A stretch of DNA of 64,000 bases from Prionace glauca (taxonomy: Eukaryota > Chordata > Chondrichthyes > Carcharhiniformes > Carcharhinidae): the NCBI GenBank assembly GCA_037974335.1, contig CM075760.1, positions 28,534,402 to 28,598,401 of the forward strand. Reading direction: 5' to 3'. Within the stretch, counting starts at the first letter, position 1, and each line of letters starts with the position of its first letter. A program made the translations under genes and the position numbers. Of the stretch, positions 32,581-43,740 are shown piece after piece. The notes under the pieces were generated by a model. That model was given only the letters and a program-made list of their open reading frames with translations. It had not been told where the DNA came from and ran no database searches.

Positions 32581-32925
32581 GAACCAATATTCCCATTATG
32601 AACCAATATTCATTATCCCAGGCTCCTCCTGAATTAACAATTTAGGAAAGACAGAGCACAATACCGGATTATTGTTAGTCAATAACCAACCGTGAACCAA
32701 CTCTGTTCCGGTACATCCAGTATACCGGAAAAGATCCGAAATACTCAATGAGGATGCAGAGCGGGAGATTCGTCTGAAGATTTGTCAGACTTTCTGCTAT
32801 TTGCACAAAGGAAACAAAATTGCTCTTTTAAATCAGCCGGGGCTCTTCACTCCGACAGCGCTGTGTATTTCTGTGCCATTGAGTCCACACTGCTGCAGAG
32901 ATCGAGCGGTTCCCGGACAAAACCT
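32581..32925 (+). pseudogene. TCR V pseudogene (V segment 3 subfamily)
   Basis: An acceptor-like TTATAG at 32580 is followed by a damaged V exon. Recognisable parts are 'cctcctgaattaac', 'TLFRYIQYTGKDPKYS'-like code with the framework Trp replaced by Arg, a KGNKIALLNQPG stretch with frame problems, and a clean end HSDSAVYFCAIES. The region holding the first Cys and CDR1 is deleted. The RSS is at 32886-32925: heptamer CACACTG, 24-bp spacer, nonamer ACAAAACCT. No leader exon was found. Confidence 0.8.
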
Positions 32926-32937
32926 CACAGTAAGGTA

Positions 32938-32953
32938 CCACCAGAGGGTGCTC
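32938..32953 (+). promoter_or_regulatory. CTCF-like motif
   Basis: Sequence ccaccagagggtgctc, 12 bp beyond the pseudogene's RSS nonamer. Confidence 0.4.
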
Positions 32954-33724
32954 TCGCACCGATAAACAGAAAGAAAAATTCACTCTCCACTGAGAGAGTC
33001 GCAGGTGCCTTCCTAAAATATCAGAACAAAACACAACCTCAACAAGAGACGAGGAACATTTGAGGAATTGTATTGGTTAATTACAAGTCGCAGTTGGACT
33101 ATCGCTGATGTTCTTAAATGTATTTGATCTATTTAGTTTAATAATAGTCATTTGACCCAGTCCCCGTGTCTGTCTAATATTCAGCAACTCAATCCCCATC
33201 AAGTTTAGAAGCCTTTTTCCGGGGACCTGTGGCCTGGGTTTATTTGATCCGAGGAGAGTTTTGCATCTTCAGAGGATGTGTATACTCAATGAAGAGATTT
33301 CACAAGGAAGTGACTGAGATCTTTAAAATAAACATTCACAATAGAACCCCCCAATGAACAGTGAACTACAGACTTTTTCCGTAATGCTGGAGTGTTTGTG
33401 TTACTATGAGCAAGCCAGAATTTGCTGCTGCTAATTTACAGAGCAAGGTTTCCTTCCCGGAATCCCATCTGGAAAAGTGCAGCAGTTCCACTGTCGAGGT
33501 GGTGAAAGCAGCCTGGCTCGAGGTGTTTCCTTTTAATGTCAGCCAACTCACCACTGAGTGAACTCACAGACTCAAAGAGGCACGATGACTGAAGTGGCCG
33601 AATAATGGAAACACTTGGGTGAAGGCTGATCCCAGGTTAATGAGGATTCTTGCCTGGCTGACTGTTACATTGTGGCTGCATCTGCCCACGATTCTGTGCA
33701 GCAGACACGGTTTCAACCTATAGT
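32954..33724. other. Unannotated spacer
   Basis: No feature recognised. Confidence 0.45.
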
Positions 33725-34072
33725 TCAAGGCAGTTTTTGTACATCAGTCAGACTGCTTTCCATGACGATGAGACTGAAAGCGCAGTGATACACGGCAGCG
33801 TCAGTCAGCTGCAGACTAGAGACAGTCAAACTGGTGAATTTACTCGACGTCTGAAGCTCTCCAGAGAAACGGCTTTTAGCAAAATCTGTTATATCTTCAA
33901 CAAATGTCGAATTTTTCATCAATATAAATAGACGCTGTGCGTCTGAGTGTTGCCGGTACCAGGATGAAACGTAGTTGATCATTGTAATATCATAGGTACC
34001 GGTTAAACTCAATGTTTCTTCTTCCGTCTTTCATCCTGAGGATAGCGACAGAGTGACAGAATCTCCATGACT
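33725..34072 (-). pseudogene. TCR V pseudogene
   Basis: The minus-strand exon begins after an acceptor-like TTTTTCAG near 34072. It encodes SLTGTYD where the first Cys is Gly, SSWYRQHSDAQRLFI, FSGELQTSSKFTSLTVSSLQ and TDAAVYHCAF. An in-frame TGA lies upstream of SLTGT. The nonamer ACAAAAACT is present, but the heptamer position (CATCGTC) is badly degraded. No leader exon is seen within the 160 bp before the CR1 insertion at 34232, so the LINE may have separated or removed it. Confidence 0.8.
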
Positions 34073-34231
34073 CAGTTCTGAAAAACCTGCTCAAACAGAA
34101 ATAAATCAGACCGATTGAATACTTAAAATTTCATTTTGAATCACGTTTGTAAAATTAAAGTAAATATGAAATGTGTTTGGTTCACAATTACTTGTTATGA
34201 ATATTCTCCAAACAGTCCAAATGTTGAGCAT

Positions 34232-35166
34232 TTAAGAACATAAGAACATAAGAACATAAGAAATAGGAGCAGGAGTAGGCCATCTGGCCCTTCGAGCCTG
34301 CCCCGCCATTCAATAAGATCATGGCTGATCTGTCGTGACTCAGCTCCACCTTCCCGCCCTCTCCCCATAACCCTTAATCCCTTCTCTTATCAAAAACCCA
34401 TCAACCCGTTTCTTAAAAATATTTAGCGAGGCAGCCTCCACCACTTCAACGGGCAGAGAATTCCAGAGATTCACCACCCTTTGAGTGAAGAAGTTCCTCC
34501 TCAACTCTGTTCTAAACCGCCCCCCCTTTATCTTGAGGCTGTGCCCCCTAGTCCTACTGTCTTTTTTGAGCGGGAACAGTCTCTCCACCTCTATCCTATC
34601 CATCCCATTCATCATCTTATACGTCTCAATGAGATCTCCCCTCATTCTTCTAAACTCTAACGAGTACAAGCCTAGTTTATTCAGCCTCTCCTCATAGCTC
34701 AATCCCCTCAACTCCGGTATCAGCCGAGTAAACCTCCTCTGCACTCCCTCCAGGGCCAAAATATCCTTGCGCAGGTGCGGCGCCCAAAACTGCACACAGT
34801 ACTCCAGCTGCGGCCTCACCAATGCCCTATACAGCTGCAGCAAGACCTCCCTACTTTTATATTCAATCCCCTTCGCTATGAAGGCCAGCATCCCATTCGC
34901 CTTCCTGACCACCTGCTGCACCTGCAAACTGGGTTTTTGCGACTCATGCACAAGGACCCCGAGGTCCCTCTGCACCGTCGCCTGCTGCAGTTTTTCGCCC
35001 CGTAAGTAATAGTCCTTCCTACCATTCCTCCTACCAAAGTGGACCACCTCACACTTGCCAACATTAAATTCCATTTGCCATTTCCTGGCCCATTCGCCCA
35101 GCCTATCTAGATCCTTCTGCAGACTCTCCACACCCTCCGCACAATTTGCCTTTCCCCCAATCTTTC
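34232..35166 (-). mobile_element. CR1 LINE (family A), longest copy
   Basis: The minus-strand frame 34340-35218 is open through the C-terminal CR1 region: CAEGVESLQKDLDRLGEWARKWQMEFNVGK (in part), LVRPQLEYCVQFWAPHLRKD, RRFTRLIPELRGLSYEERL, GDLIETYKMMNGMDRIEVERL, RTELRRNFFTQRVVNLWNSL. The tail has three TTCTTATG units. It lacks the catalytic RT core and endonuclease because of 5' truncation. It was inserted near a V pseudogene. Confidence 0.93.
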
Positions 35167-35662
35167 CTTTGCCTGTTCTGTAAAACAGGAATTGGATATT
35201 TGAAAACATCCGTTTCAAACTTCACCCTGTATATTTTGCCTCGGGATGCTCTCACTGCATTTCCCTGTGTCCGCGGTGGTGCTGTGGGGTTAGTAGCTGG
35301 TGAGCCGGCAGCCAGTGAATGGATTCACCCTGAGCTGGGTTCAGTCAATGTTCTGACAGGGAGAATGGTTTCCTAGTTAGACACGTGGGACGAGATTTGT
35401 AACCGGAAACATGGGGTTACCGATGGGGTTTATTTATTCCGGTTTCAATTCTCCATCTCTGATTCCAGTAGAATCAACATCCGTGAGCGGATAAAGCTCG
35501 AGTCTCAGCTTCTTTCATCAGCTCAACAGAGAGACGCCACAGGTAGAACTGGAGCGGGTTTTTGGCTCCTTGTTATTTCGTGTGAATATTATATACATAT
35601 CCTAATTCTAAACTGAAGTCCTTGGACAATTGCTTGAGCAGGAATTTCATATGATCTGAAAA
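35167..35662. other. Upstream region of V segment 5
   Basis: No repeat recognised. It should include the promoter of the V at 35663. A TATA-like tatatacata lies near 35590. Confidence 0.4.
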
Positions 35663-35995
35663 ATGTTCCGAATTTACAGATTCTCTTTGCTGCTTTTCAC
35701 TCTGATCTTCACGGGAGTGACTGGAGCAGATGAGGTGATGCAGCTCCCTCGGTGGGAGGTTGTCAGCGAAGAGGAAACCATATCCATCAACTGCACCATC
35801 ACCACTACGTTTAACAGCTTGCATTGGTACAGACAGTCCCCGAATCAGCCACCCCAGCATTTGGTGACGGCCAGAAGAGAAACCGATCAAAGCGAGAGGA
35901 TCACTGCCTCAATCGGGGGAGGCTCCAAATTCAGTGCCCTGACTGTGAGAGACGCCAGAGTTACAGATACCGCCACCTATCTCTGTGCCGTGAGC
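35663..35995 (+). CDS. T-cell receptor V segment 5 with no leader intron
   Basis: ATG at 35663 opens a single frame: signal peptide RFSLLLFTLIFTGVTG, then ADEVMQLPRWEVVSEEET, first Cys in ISINCTI, Trp in LHWYRQSPNQPPQHLV, FR3 SALTVRD and the second Cys in DTATYLCAVS. The leader runs straight into the V domain without an intron, exactly as in its relative at 16354-16686 on the other strand. The RSS heptamer and nonamer are both consensus. Predicted functional TCR alpha/delta variable domain. Confidence 0.9.
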
Positions 35996-36034
35996 CACAG
36001 TGTAACAAACACAGGGGGGTCCCATACAAAAACC
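35996..36034 (+). promoter_or_regulatory. 23-RSS of V segment 5
   Basis: Perfect heptamer CACAGTG, 23-bp spacer, perfect nonamer ACAAAAACC. A CTCF-like gccggcagagggagtg lies at 36072-36087. Confidence 0.95.
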
Positions 36035-36087
36035 TCCATCGACTGTGAGATCCACTCTGTGTGTCTGCAATGCCGGCAGAGGGAGTG

Positions 36088-36371
36088 ATGGAATTATTTT
36101 AAAATAGTCAAAAAAAGGAAATCAGCGCAACTGAAAACAAAATATAGAATCTAATTATTAAGATTCCGTCAGAAATGAAGTTAGTTGAAAGCAGAGGAAA
36201 GAGGGAGCATGTAAACTAGACTGAGTGAGTGGAAAGCAGAACATTGGAAATTTCAGTCATCGTAGGAGGAGTGGACAGAAAATGAGGAAACTGTTGAAAT
36301 AGAGATCGAGATTGGAAAGTACGGAGTGTAATAGACAGAGTAAAAACCAGTGTTATCATAAATAAAGATGG
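36088..36371. other. Unannotated spacer
   Basis: Purine-rich, no feature recognised. Confidence 0.4.
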
Positions 36372-36655
36372 GATGGCCTCATGATATTATCGCGAAACTA
36401 TTAATCCAGAAACTCAGTTCGTGTTGGGGAGAGCCGGAATTCAGAATTTACTGATGACCATGAAACCATTGTCTGAAAACTCATCTGATTCACTCATGTC
36501 CTTTCGGGAAGGAAATCTGCCGCCCTTACCTGGTCTGGTCTATATGTGATTCCAGAGCCACAGCAATGTGGTTGACTCTCAACTGCTCTCGAAGGGAAAA
36601 TAAGGATGGGCGATAAATGCTGGCCAGCCAGCGACGGCTAAGTCCCACCGGTAAC
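36372..36655 (+). mobile_element. tRNA-derived SINE, second family
   Basis: Recognised by 'tgatgaccatgaaaccattg', 'ggaaggaaatctgccgccct', 'ccacagcaatgtggttgact' and 'gggcgataaatgctggcc'. The tRNA-like head is diverged. The family has scraps at 24.3 and 29.2 kb. Confidence 0.8.
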
Positions 36656-37555
36656 TAATGTTTAGTATTTACGAGATATTTAAACGGCTGAATTTTCTGA
36701 AACATATCTCCTAAAACCCGGGCACTGGAAGCTGCCCCATTGATAAATTTGTACTTTGCTCGTTATCCCAACATTGAAAGTTTCAGAACTTCCGTCAGGG
36801 GGCGCACTGGTTAATAACTCTTCGCTGTTCTGAATTGAAAATATGAAGAAATAACAGCAGCATTGTCAGCTGTCTTTGCTGTTGTCGCTCTGACCCATAC
36901 TGACTGCCTTCTGTTATTGGGCATGTTATTCTCTCGTCCGGGGTTTGTTGGACCTGCAGCGCAGTGGGAGGGGCAATTTCTGCCCCAAAAGTGGGTGTTT
37001 CCGTCTGCAGAGTTACAGACATAGCATGCGTCATATGATACAGACTCTCTCGCAACCTGTTCATTCTATTGCTTAATATTGGGTATCTCCTTCTCAGGAG
37101 AACTCCCACCCCATCCACCCACCACCGTCCAACCCACCCTATCGCTATAAAATAAATCAAATAATGCAACAATTTATAGACTGAATATGATAAATGCGGG
37201 AAACCAAATCTCCCCATCTGGCGGGATTGTTCAGATAGGTGAATGAATGCAATTCTGTAACTAACAGACATACAACTCAGTTCATGAAAATGCTGCCTCT
37301 GTTTAACCCATAGCAAAACAAAAACTAGAGGAAATGAGCCAGAAAATAAGAAGTAATTATTATTTTACTGAATCAAAGGAGAGAAAGGACTCGGGTCAGA
37401 AGGAGAAGAAGCTGCCAATGACATTAAACATATCAATAATCAAATATTTACTCACAACACAGATTTCAGAAAGTAAGGCTACAAGTCTAACGCTGAACAC
37501 ACCATTGTCGCGAGCACAGTTCGCAACACTTGGATCAGTTTATTGATTCTTCGTT
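36656..37555. other. Unannotated spacer
   Basis: No gene. A CTCF-like tcagggggcgcactgg lies at 36796-36811. The minus-strand open frame over 36795-37316 shows no family motif. Confidence 0.4.
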
Positions 37556-37559
37556 CGTT

Positions 37560-37735
37560 TCGTGTTAACCTCAGAGACAGTGTGTGAGAGAGATTGGGAA
37601 AGGTAGAGTTGGGTTGAGAATGTGCAGTGCTGAGCGGGAGACTCTTTCCTCTTTCAGTGTTAACCTGACAGACAGTGTGTGAGACACTGGAAAACGTGGA
37701 GTTGGGATAAGGAAGCACAGTGTTGAGGGGAGTGC
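37560..37735 (+). repeat. Two-unit imperfect tandem repeat of about 90 bp
   Basis: Both units start 'gtgttaacct' followed by 'gacagtgtgtgaga' and end with 'agtgctgag' or 'agtgttgag'. The first is at about 37562-37645, the second at about 37659-37730. Confidence 0.7.
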
Positions 37736-38737
37736 CACTTGACCAACTGGGGCATTTTCACCCCCATACCGGAAAGAGCAGAATCTCTGTTCAGAAGTGG
37801 TTGGCAGACTTCTACCCGATCAATTCAAGTTTGGAAAAGGTTAAAAAGAAACAGAGTTAATCCGGCTGGTCTCGCAGGGGGTGAATGGATGGCAGCATTT
37901 CAGGCTAACTCTATGAAAGTGGAGGGAGCGATTAGAAGACTTGTGTTTTGAGCAGACGATGTTAGAAATTGCGATGATCCATGCCAATCTGTAATGGAGA
38001 CATAATGTCGAAGTAATTTACTAAGATATTTAATATTTGGGCAGTAAACGGAATGAGAAATATATATATAATCAATATTGAAAACAAACTGTTGGTTAGG
38101 AATAAGTGGATACCATTCAACAGAGACAGTACGCGAGCAATGGGCCGAATGGCGTCTGTTTGATCTTTAAGACTCTATAATTCTCAGACGATGAACTGCT
38201 CTGTTCATTTAGAAGGATAACAGAGCACAGCCGTTGTGAAACAATGTACTCTGTTGCTGCACATAGGGTGCAGAGAAGGCCGGGGGGTCATTGACGGTTC
38301 AAGTGGACAATGGTTTGAGAAACAGCCAATCTCTCAGTGGCACCGTGAGCAACGTCAGAGACCGACATCCCATAATAGTCCAATCGGTGATAATGTGAAC
38401 TCTCAGTCTCACATTGAAGGGGGGAATGGAAAACTCTCGCCTATCCTTTCCCTTCCCACATTTCAGAGTCCAGGCCCCGGCTGCAAGTCCCAGTCTGAAA
38501 ATCAGACCCGGATTCATCTTCTTGTGCACCTTTATTATCATGAAGCAAACCCCTCCCGTCCCCACCCCCCCCCCCCCCCAACCCACCCCACCCCCGCCAA
38601 ATACCTGTTTCCTCTTGGAGCTCTGACCCTGCTGCTATTGTGTGAGTTGATTTTTCGAATCAGATCTGTTGTTTTTAACAATTTCTTCACACCATGTAGT
38701 TTGTGAGTGATCTTTCTTTGTTCATACCCGGTCAGTG
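37736..38737. other. Unannotated spacer
   Basis: No gene supported. A C-rich run lies at 38563-38596. Confidence 0.4.
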
Positions 38738-38960
38738 TCATAGAACATAGAATATGACAGCGCAGTACAGGCCCTTCGGCCCTCGATGTTGTGCCGATCA
38801 GTGGAACCAATCTAATGGCCCTCTAACCTAAACTATTCCAATGTTATCCATATGCCTATCCACTGACCATTTGAACGCCCTTAAAGTTGGCGAGTCCACA
38901 ACTGCTGCAGGCAGGGCATTCCACACCCTTACTACCCTCTGAGTGAAGAACTACCCTCGG
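38738..38960 (-). mobile_element. CR1 LINE 3' end (family B)
   Basis: The minus strand has the family B tail: 'gggccgaagggcctgtactg' and TTCTATG units at 38740-38755, and a stretch equivalent to the C-terminus of the CR1 at 25.8 kb. Confidence 0.8.
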
Positions 38961-39059
38961 AGTAAAGAGCGTCAGAGCTCCCAACATGAGCAGGCTGGTT
39001 CGACCGGGTTGAACCTAGCAGTCGGCGCTCCGTTTTTACAAACGACACCATATCCTGGT

Positions 39060-39165
39060 ACAGACAGAACTCCCATTCGCCTGATAAAGGGTCAGCGCTC
39101 CGAAAGCTAGTGGTTTGTGCTACCAAATAAATCTATTGGACTTTAATTTGGTGTTATAAGACTTC
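39060..39165 (+). repeat. Dispersed repeat of unknown class, second copy
   Basis: 'gtcagcgctccgaaagctag', then 'accaaataaatctattgga'. Same unit as 32330-32490. Confidence 0.65.
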
Positions 39166-39874
39166 AAACACTGACAGGGACTACTTTGTTTTGTATCAGT
39201 ATTGCTATATCAAACAAAATCGACATAAAATGTTCTGGTTGCAAGTAACATGATGGACTTAAATCACATTTTATTATTTATCACAATGAAACTTGCAGAT
39301 TAACCAGTTGTTGAATAGGGAGGCAAGATATATTTCCCTGTCTGAAAGAGGATTTCATAAACTACAAAGTTACAAAGTGAGGGAACATGAAATGGAAATA
39401 TCGCAGCCCATTCATTATTCCATCCCCTGTTATGAAGTAGATGTTTCAGCTAAACATTCATCCTCTCCCGCATCATAGCTGCTATCCCAAACATGATTGA
39501 AAACAAACAATTATGTTGCTGTAAGGATGAATGCTGTCATTCTCCATGAGGAAAGAGAGCCATCAAGATTCAGGGGACCGGTCGTTACCTGAAATGACGG
39601 CTGAAGAGGAATATAATCCTTTGTACTGGGATGACCAAATTCACTTTTATGCTATTGTCCTTCCGCCAAGAGGCCGAATTGGAAATGAAGGAACTGTGAG
39701 ATCATTGCTTGAATTGGAGATCAAAGGAACTTGAAACCAATTGGATGTTATCTGATGATGTTTTCAGTGGTGAACCAATCAACGTGGGCCCGGATATGAC
39801 TCAACGTCTTCCCAGCTCTTGACTAAAACACTTCAACCCATTCCGGTCAAATCCGCTTCCAGCTCTCTGCAAAC
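39166..39874. other. Upstream region of V segment 6
   Basis: No repeat or gene recognised. It presumably contains the promoter of the leader at 39875. Confidence 0.4.
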
Positions 39875-40769
39875 ATGTCTCCTGTTACTTTGTATGTATT
39901 CATCATAGCGACTGTTTTTTTTAACCGGTAGGTTCACAAGTTGCTCACTTCTGTGTTATACATCACTACCACATAATATACTCTGTCAGGCGGTTCGCTC
40001 AATGCAAGTGGGAGTGGGTGGGTGATCAGGGAATGGATTGATTACAACATCGAAAAATTATCAGGATCTCGCTGGTCTCAACGCTGAGCATTGTTGGGAT
40101 TAGGCACAATTCCCCCTTGGAATGAGAATGAGTTGGGCTCAGATTGAAGCTCCTCTGATACCAGTGGATGAGTTTGGCAAACGCCACATTTCAAACAGAC
40201 AGACCGTGAGCTGTTTCCAGTTATAGGGACTGAAGGCGAGGAACTGATCTCTTTAGAAAGAACAGAATGTTTATGGTGGAAGTTTTATTTAAACGCTACA
40301 AACGCCTCTTTCCAGCTGCTGAACTGTGAAATATATGTTTTGTTGTGCTGTGTGATTTCTTTCTGAGATTATTGTTCAAGAATACGGCAGATTCTGGGGG
40401 CGAGGGGTGGGGTTGGGGGCAGAGTGAAATCGCATTGTTTAGTTTAATATTTCTTTGCGTTCTTACAGGACATTGTGGAGGAGATTCTGTTTCACAGACA
40501 CCGGCTGCAGTCACCGTCACTGAAGGAGATGTTGTTCAGTTACTCTGTAATTACACAGCTACAAGTACCAGCAATCCTGATTTATTCTGGTACCGACAAC
40601 ATTCCAACGGGTCCATGGAGTTTCTGCTGAGGAGAGACAGATACAACACAGAGGCATCCCCAGGGGACCGTTATTCAGCGAAGCTCAATGAAACAACCCG
40701 CACCGTCCCGCTTCAAGTGTCTGAAACAGAGCTGACAGACTCCGGGGTGTATTACTGCGCACTGAGACC
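39875..40769 (+). CDS. T-cell receptor V segment 6, leader out of frame by one base
   Basis: V exon 40469-40769 (acceptor TTACAG|GA) is intact: GGDSVSQTPAAVTVTEGD, first Cys in QLLCNYT, Trp in LFWYRQHSNGSMEFLL, RYSAKLNETTRT, and the second Cys in DSGVYYCALRP. The best leader is 39875-39927 (MSPVTLYVFIIATV, donor CCG|GTAGG), 541 bp upstream. As written it ends in phase 2, while the V exon and every other leader here use phase 1. The mismatch falls after a run of eight T at 39915-39922. With one T fewer, the leader would end in the usual LTG. Either a recent frameshift has silenced this V or the homopolymer was miscounted. Confidence 0.75.
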
Positions 40770-40808
40770 CACAGAGACTCAGAGCTGGGCTGAACCTGTA
40801 CAAAAACT
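40770..40808 (+). promoter_or_regulatory. 23-RSS of V segment 6
   Basis: Heptamer CACAGAG (one change), 23-bp spacer, nonamer ACAAAAACT (one change). Confidence 0.85.
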
Positions 40809-42553
40809 CTCAGAGCCTCACGCAACATAACGGAGCGTGAGGCAAACATTGGATCAGAGTGAGTCTGAAATGGAACCTGAAATCGTGGTGATTTCTCAAT
40901 CTTTTACTGAGAATATTTTTATGAATAACAAATATATTGCAAAATTAAAACATCGGGACACTTAAAAGAATGAGCTTGAGAATATTTTAGTAAATTTTAA
41001 TGTCCCGAAGTGTTTTATGTAATAAACACAGCAGCTATTTTTGGACTCACAATGATATTATTTCATTCAGTAATATTGTAGTGCTCTGGCTGTGTCAGTC
41101 ATTGTGATTGGTGAACACATACCGAACAGGGTGTTTCTCTTGCTGTTTTTGGAAACAGTGACCATGTGGCACCTCCACCTGAGGGGGAAGACGGTACCCC
41201 AGATTTAACAGGTCATCGAGAGGCTGACAGCTCTGACGGTGCAGCATTTCTAAACACTGCACTGTCTCCTCGGTAAGTTCCCGGAGTGTTGTTCCGGATA
41301 GACTGCCGGTTTCTCCTGGAGGGGAAAGAATCTCTGAAGGGACTGAAGACAGAATCCGGGAAGTCCCAGTGCGTGGTGACCACTCATTAACCTATTCTGG
41401 AAAAAAAACTGAAATAACGGAAATGAAATTAAAGATAAACATTATCGGTTCCCGTGGAAACAGAAAGACAATGAACGCAACCTGTACAAACAGGTATCCC
41501 TCGAAAAAAGAGATCGTACTTTTAATGATGTAGCGCCTTTCACAGACTCTAGAGGTCAAATGGGACTTGCGAACCTAAGGAATTTCATTTTCATTATAGT
41601 TGTTGTGGTTACAAACTTCATCATCGCAGGAGGCAGTGGGAATGTTTAATTCTCAATGAGAAATTCTCGTTACTCTGACCCTGGAGTAAAGGGAATGGGG
41701 AATTTAAGTATGTGCCGGTTACATTGAACTTGTCACAAATTTGAACCAAATAATGGACACCTTTCTCACTCTCTCTTTTCACCCATCCTCGCTCTTTCTC
41801 CTTCTGCCATATTGAGGATCCATATTGTCCTAAGCGTCTTACTCAGACTACCGAGTGACATTAGAATACAATGCTCTATAGAGATCACTCTCTAATCTCC
41901 TGTCCGCCCACCATCACCCTCCCCCTTCATTCCTCCAGGCATCATGCCCTGACATGGCCCTAGGTGACCACAGATTTCCATTAGATTGCTCCATGATTCT
42001 GCTTGACAAATTACTGCAGTGGCTTTCATTACCTCCTGCAGTATGTGTGAGCAGGAAACTCTCTTGTTCTCACTACCTGTCATTAAGCATACTGGAAGAA
42101 TTCAGGCCCTGATATTCAACATTTGGTGGCGAGGTGAAGAACACACCTCAGTAGCCAAAAGGCTGCAAAGCGGCTTCGAACCCAAAACTTCTTGTCCAGA
42201 AGACCTTCAGTGCCGGATCTTCCGTAATTCACTTACAAACTCTTGCTCTAAATACACTGCGGTTTGTGGTGTGAAGTCGCACAGATATTTCCTGTAATAT
42301 CAATGAGTGAAGTGCTCGGCCATTTTAGGGCGAGTGAAGAGGAACAGCATTTGCTTGAATTTGGAAACCCCTTAGGGCAGACCCCTTGAAAAGTGAGCAT
42401 AGGGAATGCTGTGCCCGCCAGTGTCTCTGGTCAACACGCCCACCTAATGAGAATTATGGATGCAGACACTTCAGGTTCCGTTTGTGCCTCCTGGCTTGTC
42501 TTGTGTTATTGGAGTGGTTACTGCAGCTGTTCCGGAACTGCAACTTGGAGCGA
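40809..42553. other. Unannotated spacer
   Basis: No gene or repeat was recognised over 1.7 kb. A tRNA-like B box near 42175 (ggcttcgaaccc) is too isolated to call. Confidence 0.4.
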
Positions 42554-42592
42554 GGTTTTTGTACAGCGACTGTCGTGTTTTGTCTCAGTGTG
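42554..42592 (-). promoter_or_regulatory. 23-RSS of V segment 7
   Basis: Minus strand: heptamer CACACTG (42586-42592), 23-bp spacer, nonamer ACAAAAACC (42554-42562). Confidence 0.9.
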
Positions 42593-43029
42593 AGGCTCAA
42601 TCGCACAGTAATAAACTGCAGCATCCGCGTTCTCCGTGCTTACAATGAGCAACCGGCCACGTTTCGCAGTGGTATCGAGATTCAGTTCAAAACGACCACT
42701 TCGGCCTGTGCCATACGTCTCCATTATAATCCACTCCAGTCCCTCACCGGGTTTCTGTTTGTACCAATGCATTGCATAAAAGCTGGATACCTCGTAACTA
42801 CAATCTAACTGCACGGAATACCCTCTGTCCACACGTTTCCAAGCGGGGGATTGAAGCACACGGTCCGAGAGACATGGACCTGGAATAAAATTCACATGAT
42901 GAATCATTGAAAAAACATGAAAATAAAATTAACAATCAATTTTTGTTATTGGGTCCAACTCCTGTCCGTACATGTTAGCATCACCAGAATGAGAGGCAAT
43001 AGATATAATTGCACAATGCAGTACATCAT
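42593..43029 (-). CDS. T-cell receptor V segment 7 with antibody-like FR2, intact
   Basis: Minus strand: leader exon 42972-43029 (MMYCIVQLYLLPLILVMLT, donor T|GTACG, a weak site), 92-bp intron, V exon 42593-42879 (acceptor TTCCAG|GT), phase 1. V features: CLSDRVLQSPAWKRVDRGY, first Cys in QLDCSYE, Trp in MHWYKQKPGEGLEWIIM, and the second Cys in DAAVYYCAIE. The GEGLEWI stretch is the hallmark of immunoglobulin heavy V segments and unlike the APKHLL/PQHLV style of its neighbours. It may serve as a delta-chain V. The paralogue at 47.4 kb is broken. Confidence 0.83.
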
Positions 43030-43451
43030 TGCATTTGAAATCTCAATAAGAAACCCGCACACAGTTCACAGCAGAAGGAAGTGAATGGGGAGGGGGCATT
43101 GAAATGTCGGCTGATTTATGTCAGTGACGCCCACACAAATCTAGCTCATGTAGATTTGCCGCCCTTGCATTTCCCGGAAATGGATGTTATTGATCTGCTG
43201 TAAGTACAGCCTTTATCTATAGCTACTCATTTTACCGGTGGTTCATATCTGAACATATGAATTGTGTAAAGAGTAGTCGTGTCTTCCCTTCCCGGTGAGG
43301 GAAAGTGACAGGAACCACATCCCTTTGTCATCTTGACTGAGAGAAATAGCCAGTAGTCGAACTCTGTCAATCCCTTTACAGAGTGAATCGATCCTGAGGA
43401 ACTGTAGTTAAGGAAAGACAAAATACGGAAAATTCAAACAGCTATTTCCCA
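43030..43451. other. Upstream region of V segment 7
   Basis: Promoter side of the minus-strand V. No specific element identified. Confidence 0.4.
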
Positions 43452-43740
43452 GTAAAACTGCTGCCTCACAGTGCCACAGACCAGAGTTCGATTCCCGGCT
43501 TGGGGCATTGCCTGTTCAGAGTCTGCAAGTTCCCCCCGTGTCTCCGTGGGTTTCCACTGGCTGCACTGGTTTCCTCCACCAGTCGGAAAGACAAGGTGGT
43601 TCGGTACATTGGCCATGCCAAATTCTCCCTCAGTGTATTCAAAAAGGCGCCTGAGTCTGGTGACTAGGGGATTTATGCAATAGCGTATTTGCAGATGTTA
43701 ATGTAAGCCTACACGTGACACTAATAAATAATTGTTAAAG
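43452..43740 (+). mobile_element. HE1-related SINE
   Basis: tRNA-like head with 'agagttcgattcccggc', body with 'ccccccgtgtctccgtgggt', and a different 3' end ('gactaggggatttatgcaat', 'cacgtgacactaataaataa') from the other HE1 copies. It is therefore a separate subfamily. The minus-strand scrap at 58560-58640 has the same end. Confidence 0.8.

Noticed and set aside
36795-37316. 173-residue minus-strand open frame with ALQVQQTPDERITC, slightly V-like
   Set aside because: No Trp/second Cys, no leader, no RSS, and composition is ordinary.
42160-42240. Possible tRNA-like B box on the minus strand (gggttcgaagcc)
   Set aside because: No matching A box or acceptor stem could be paired.
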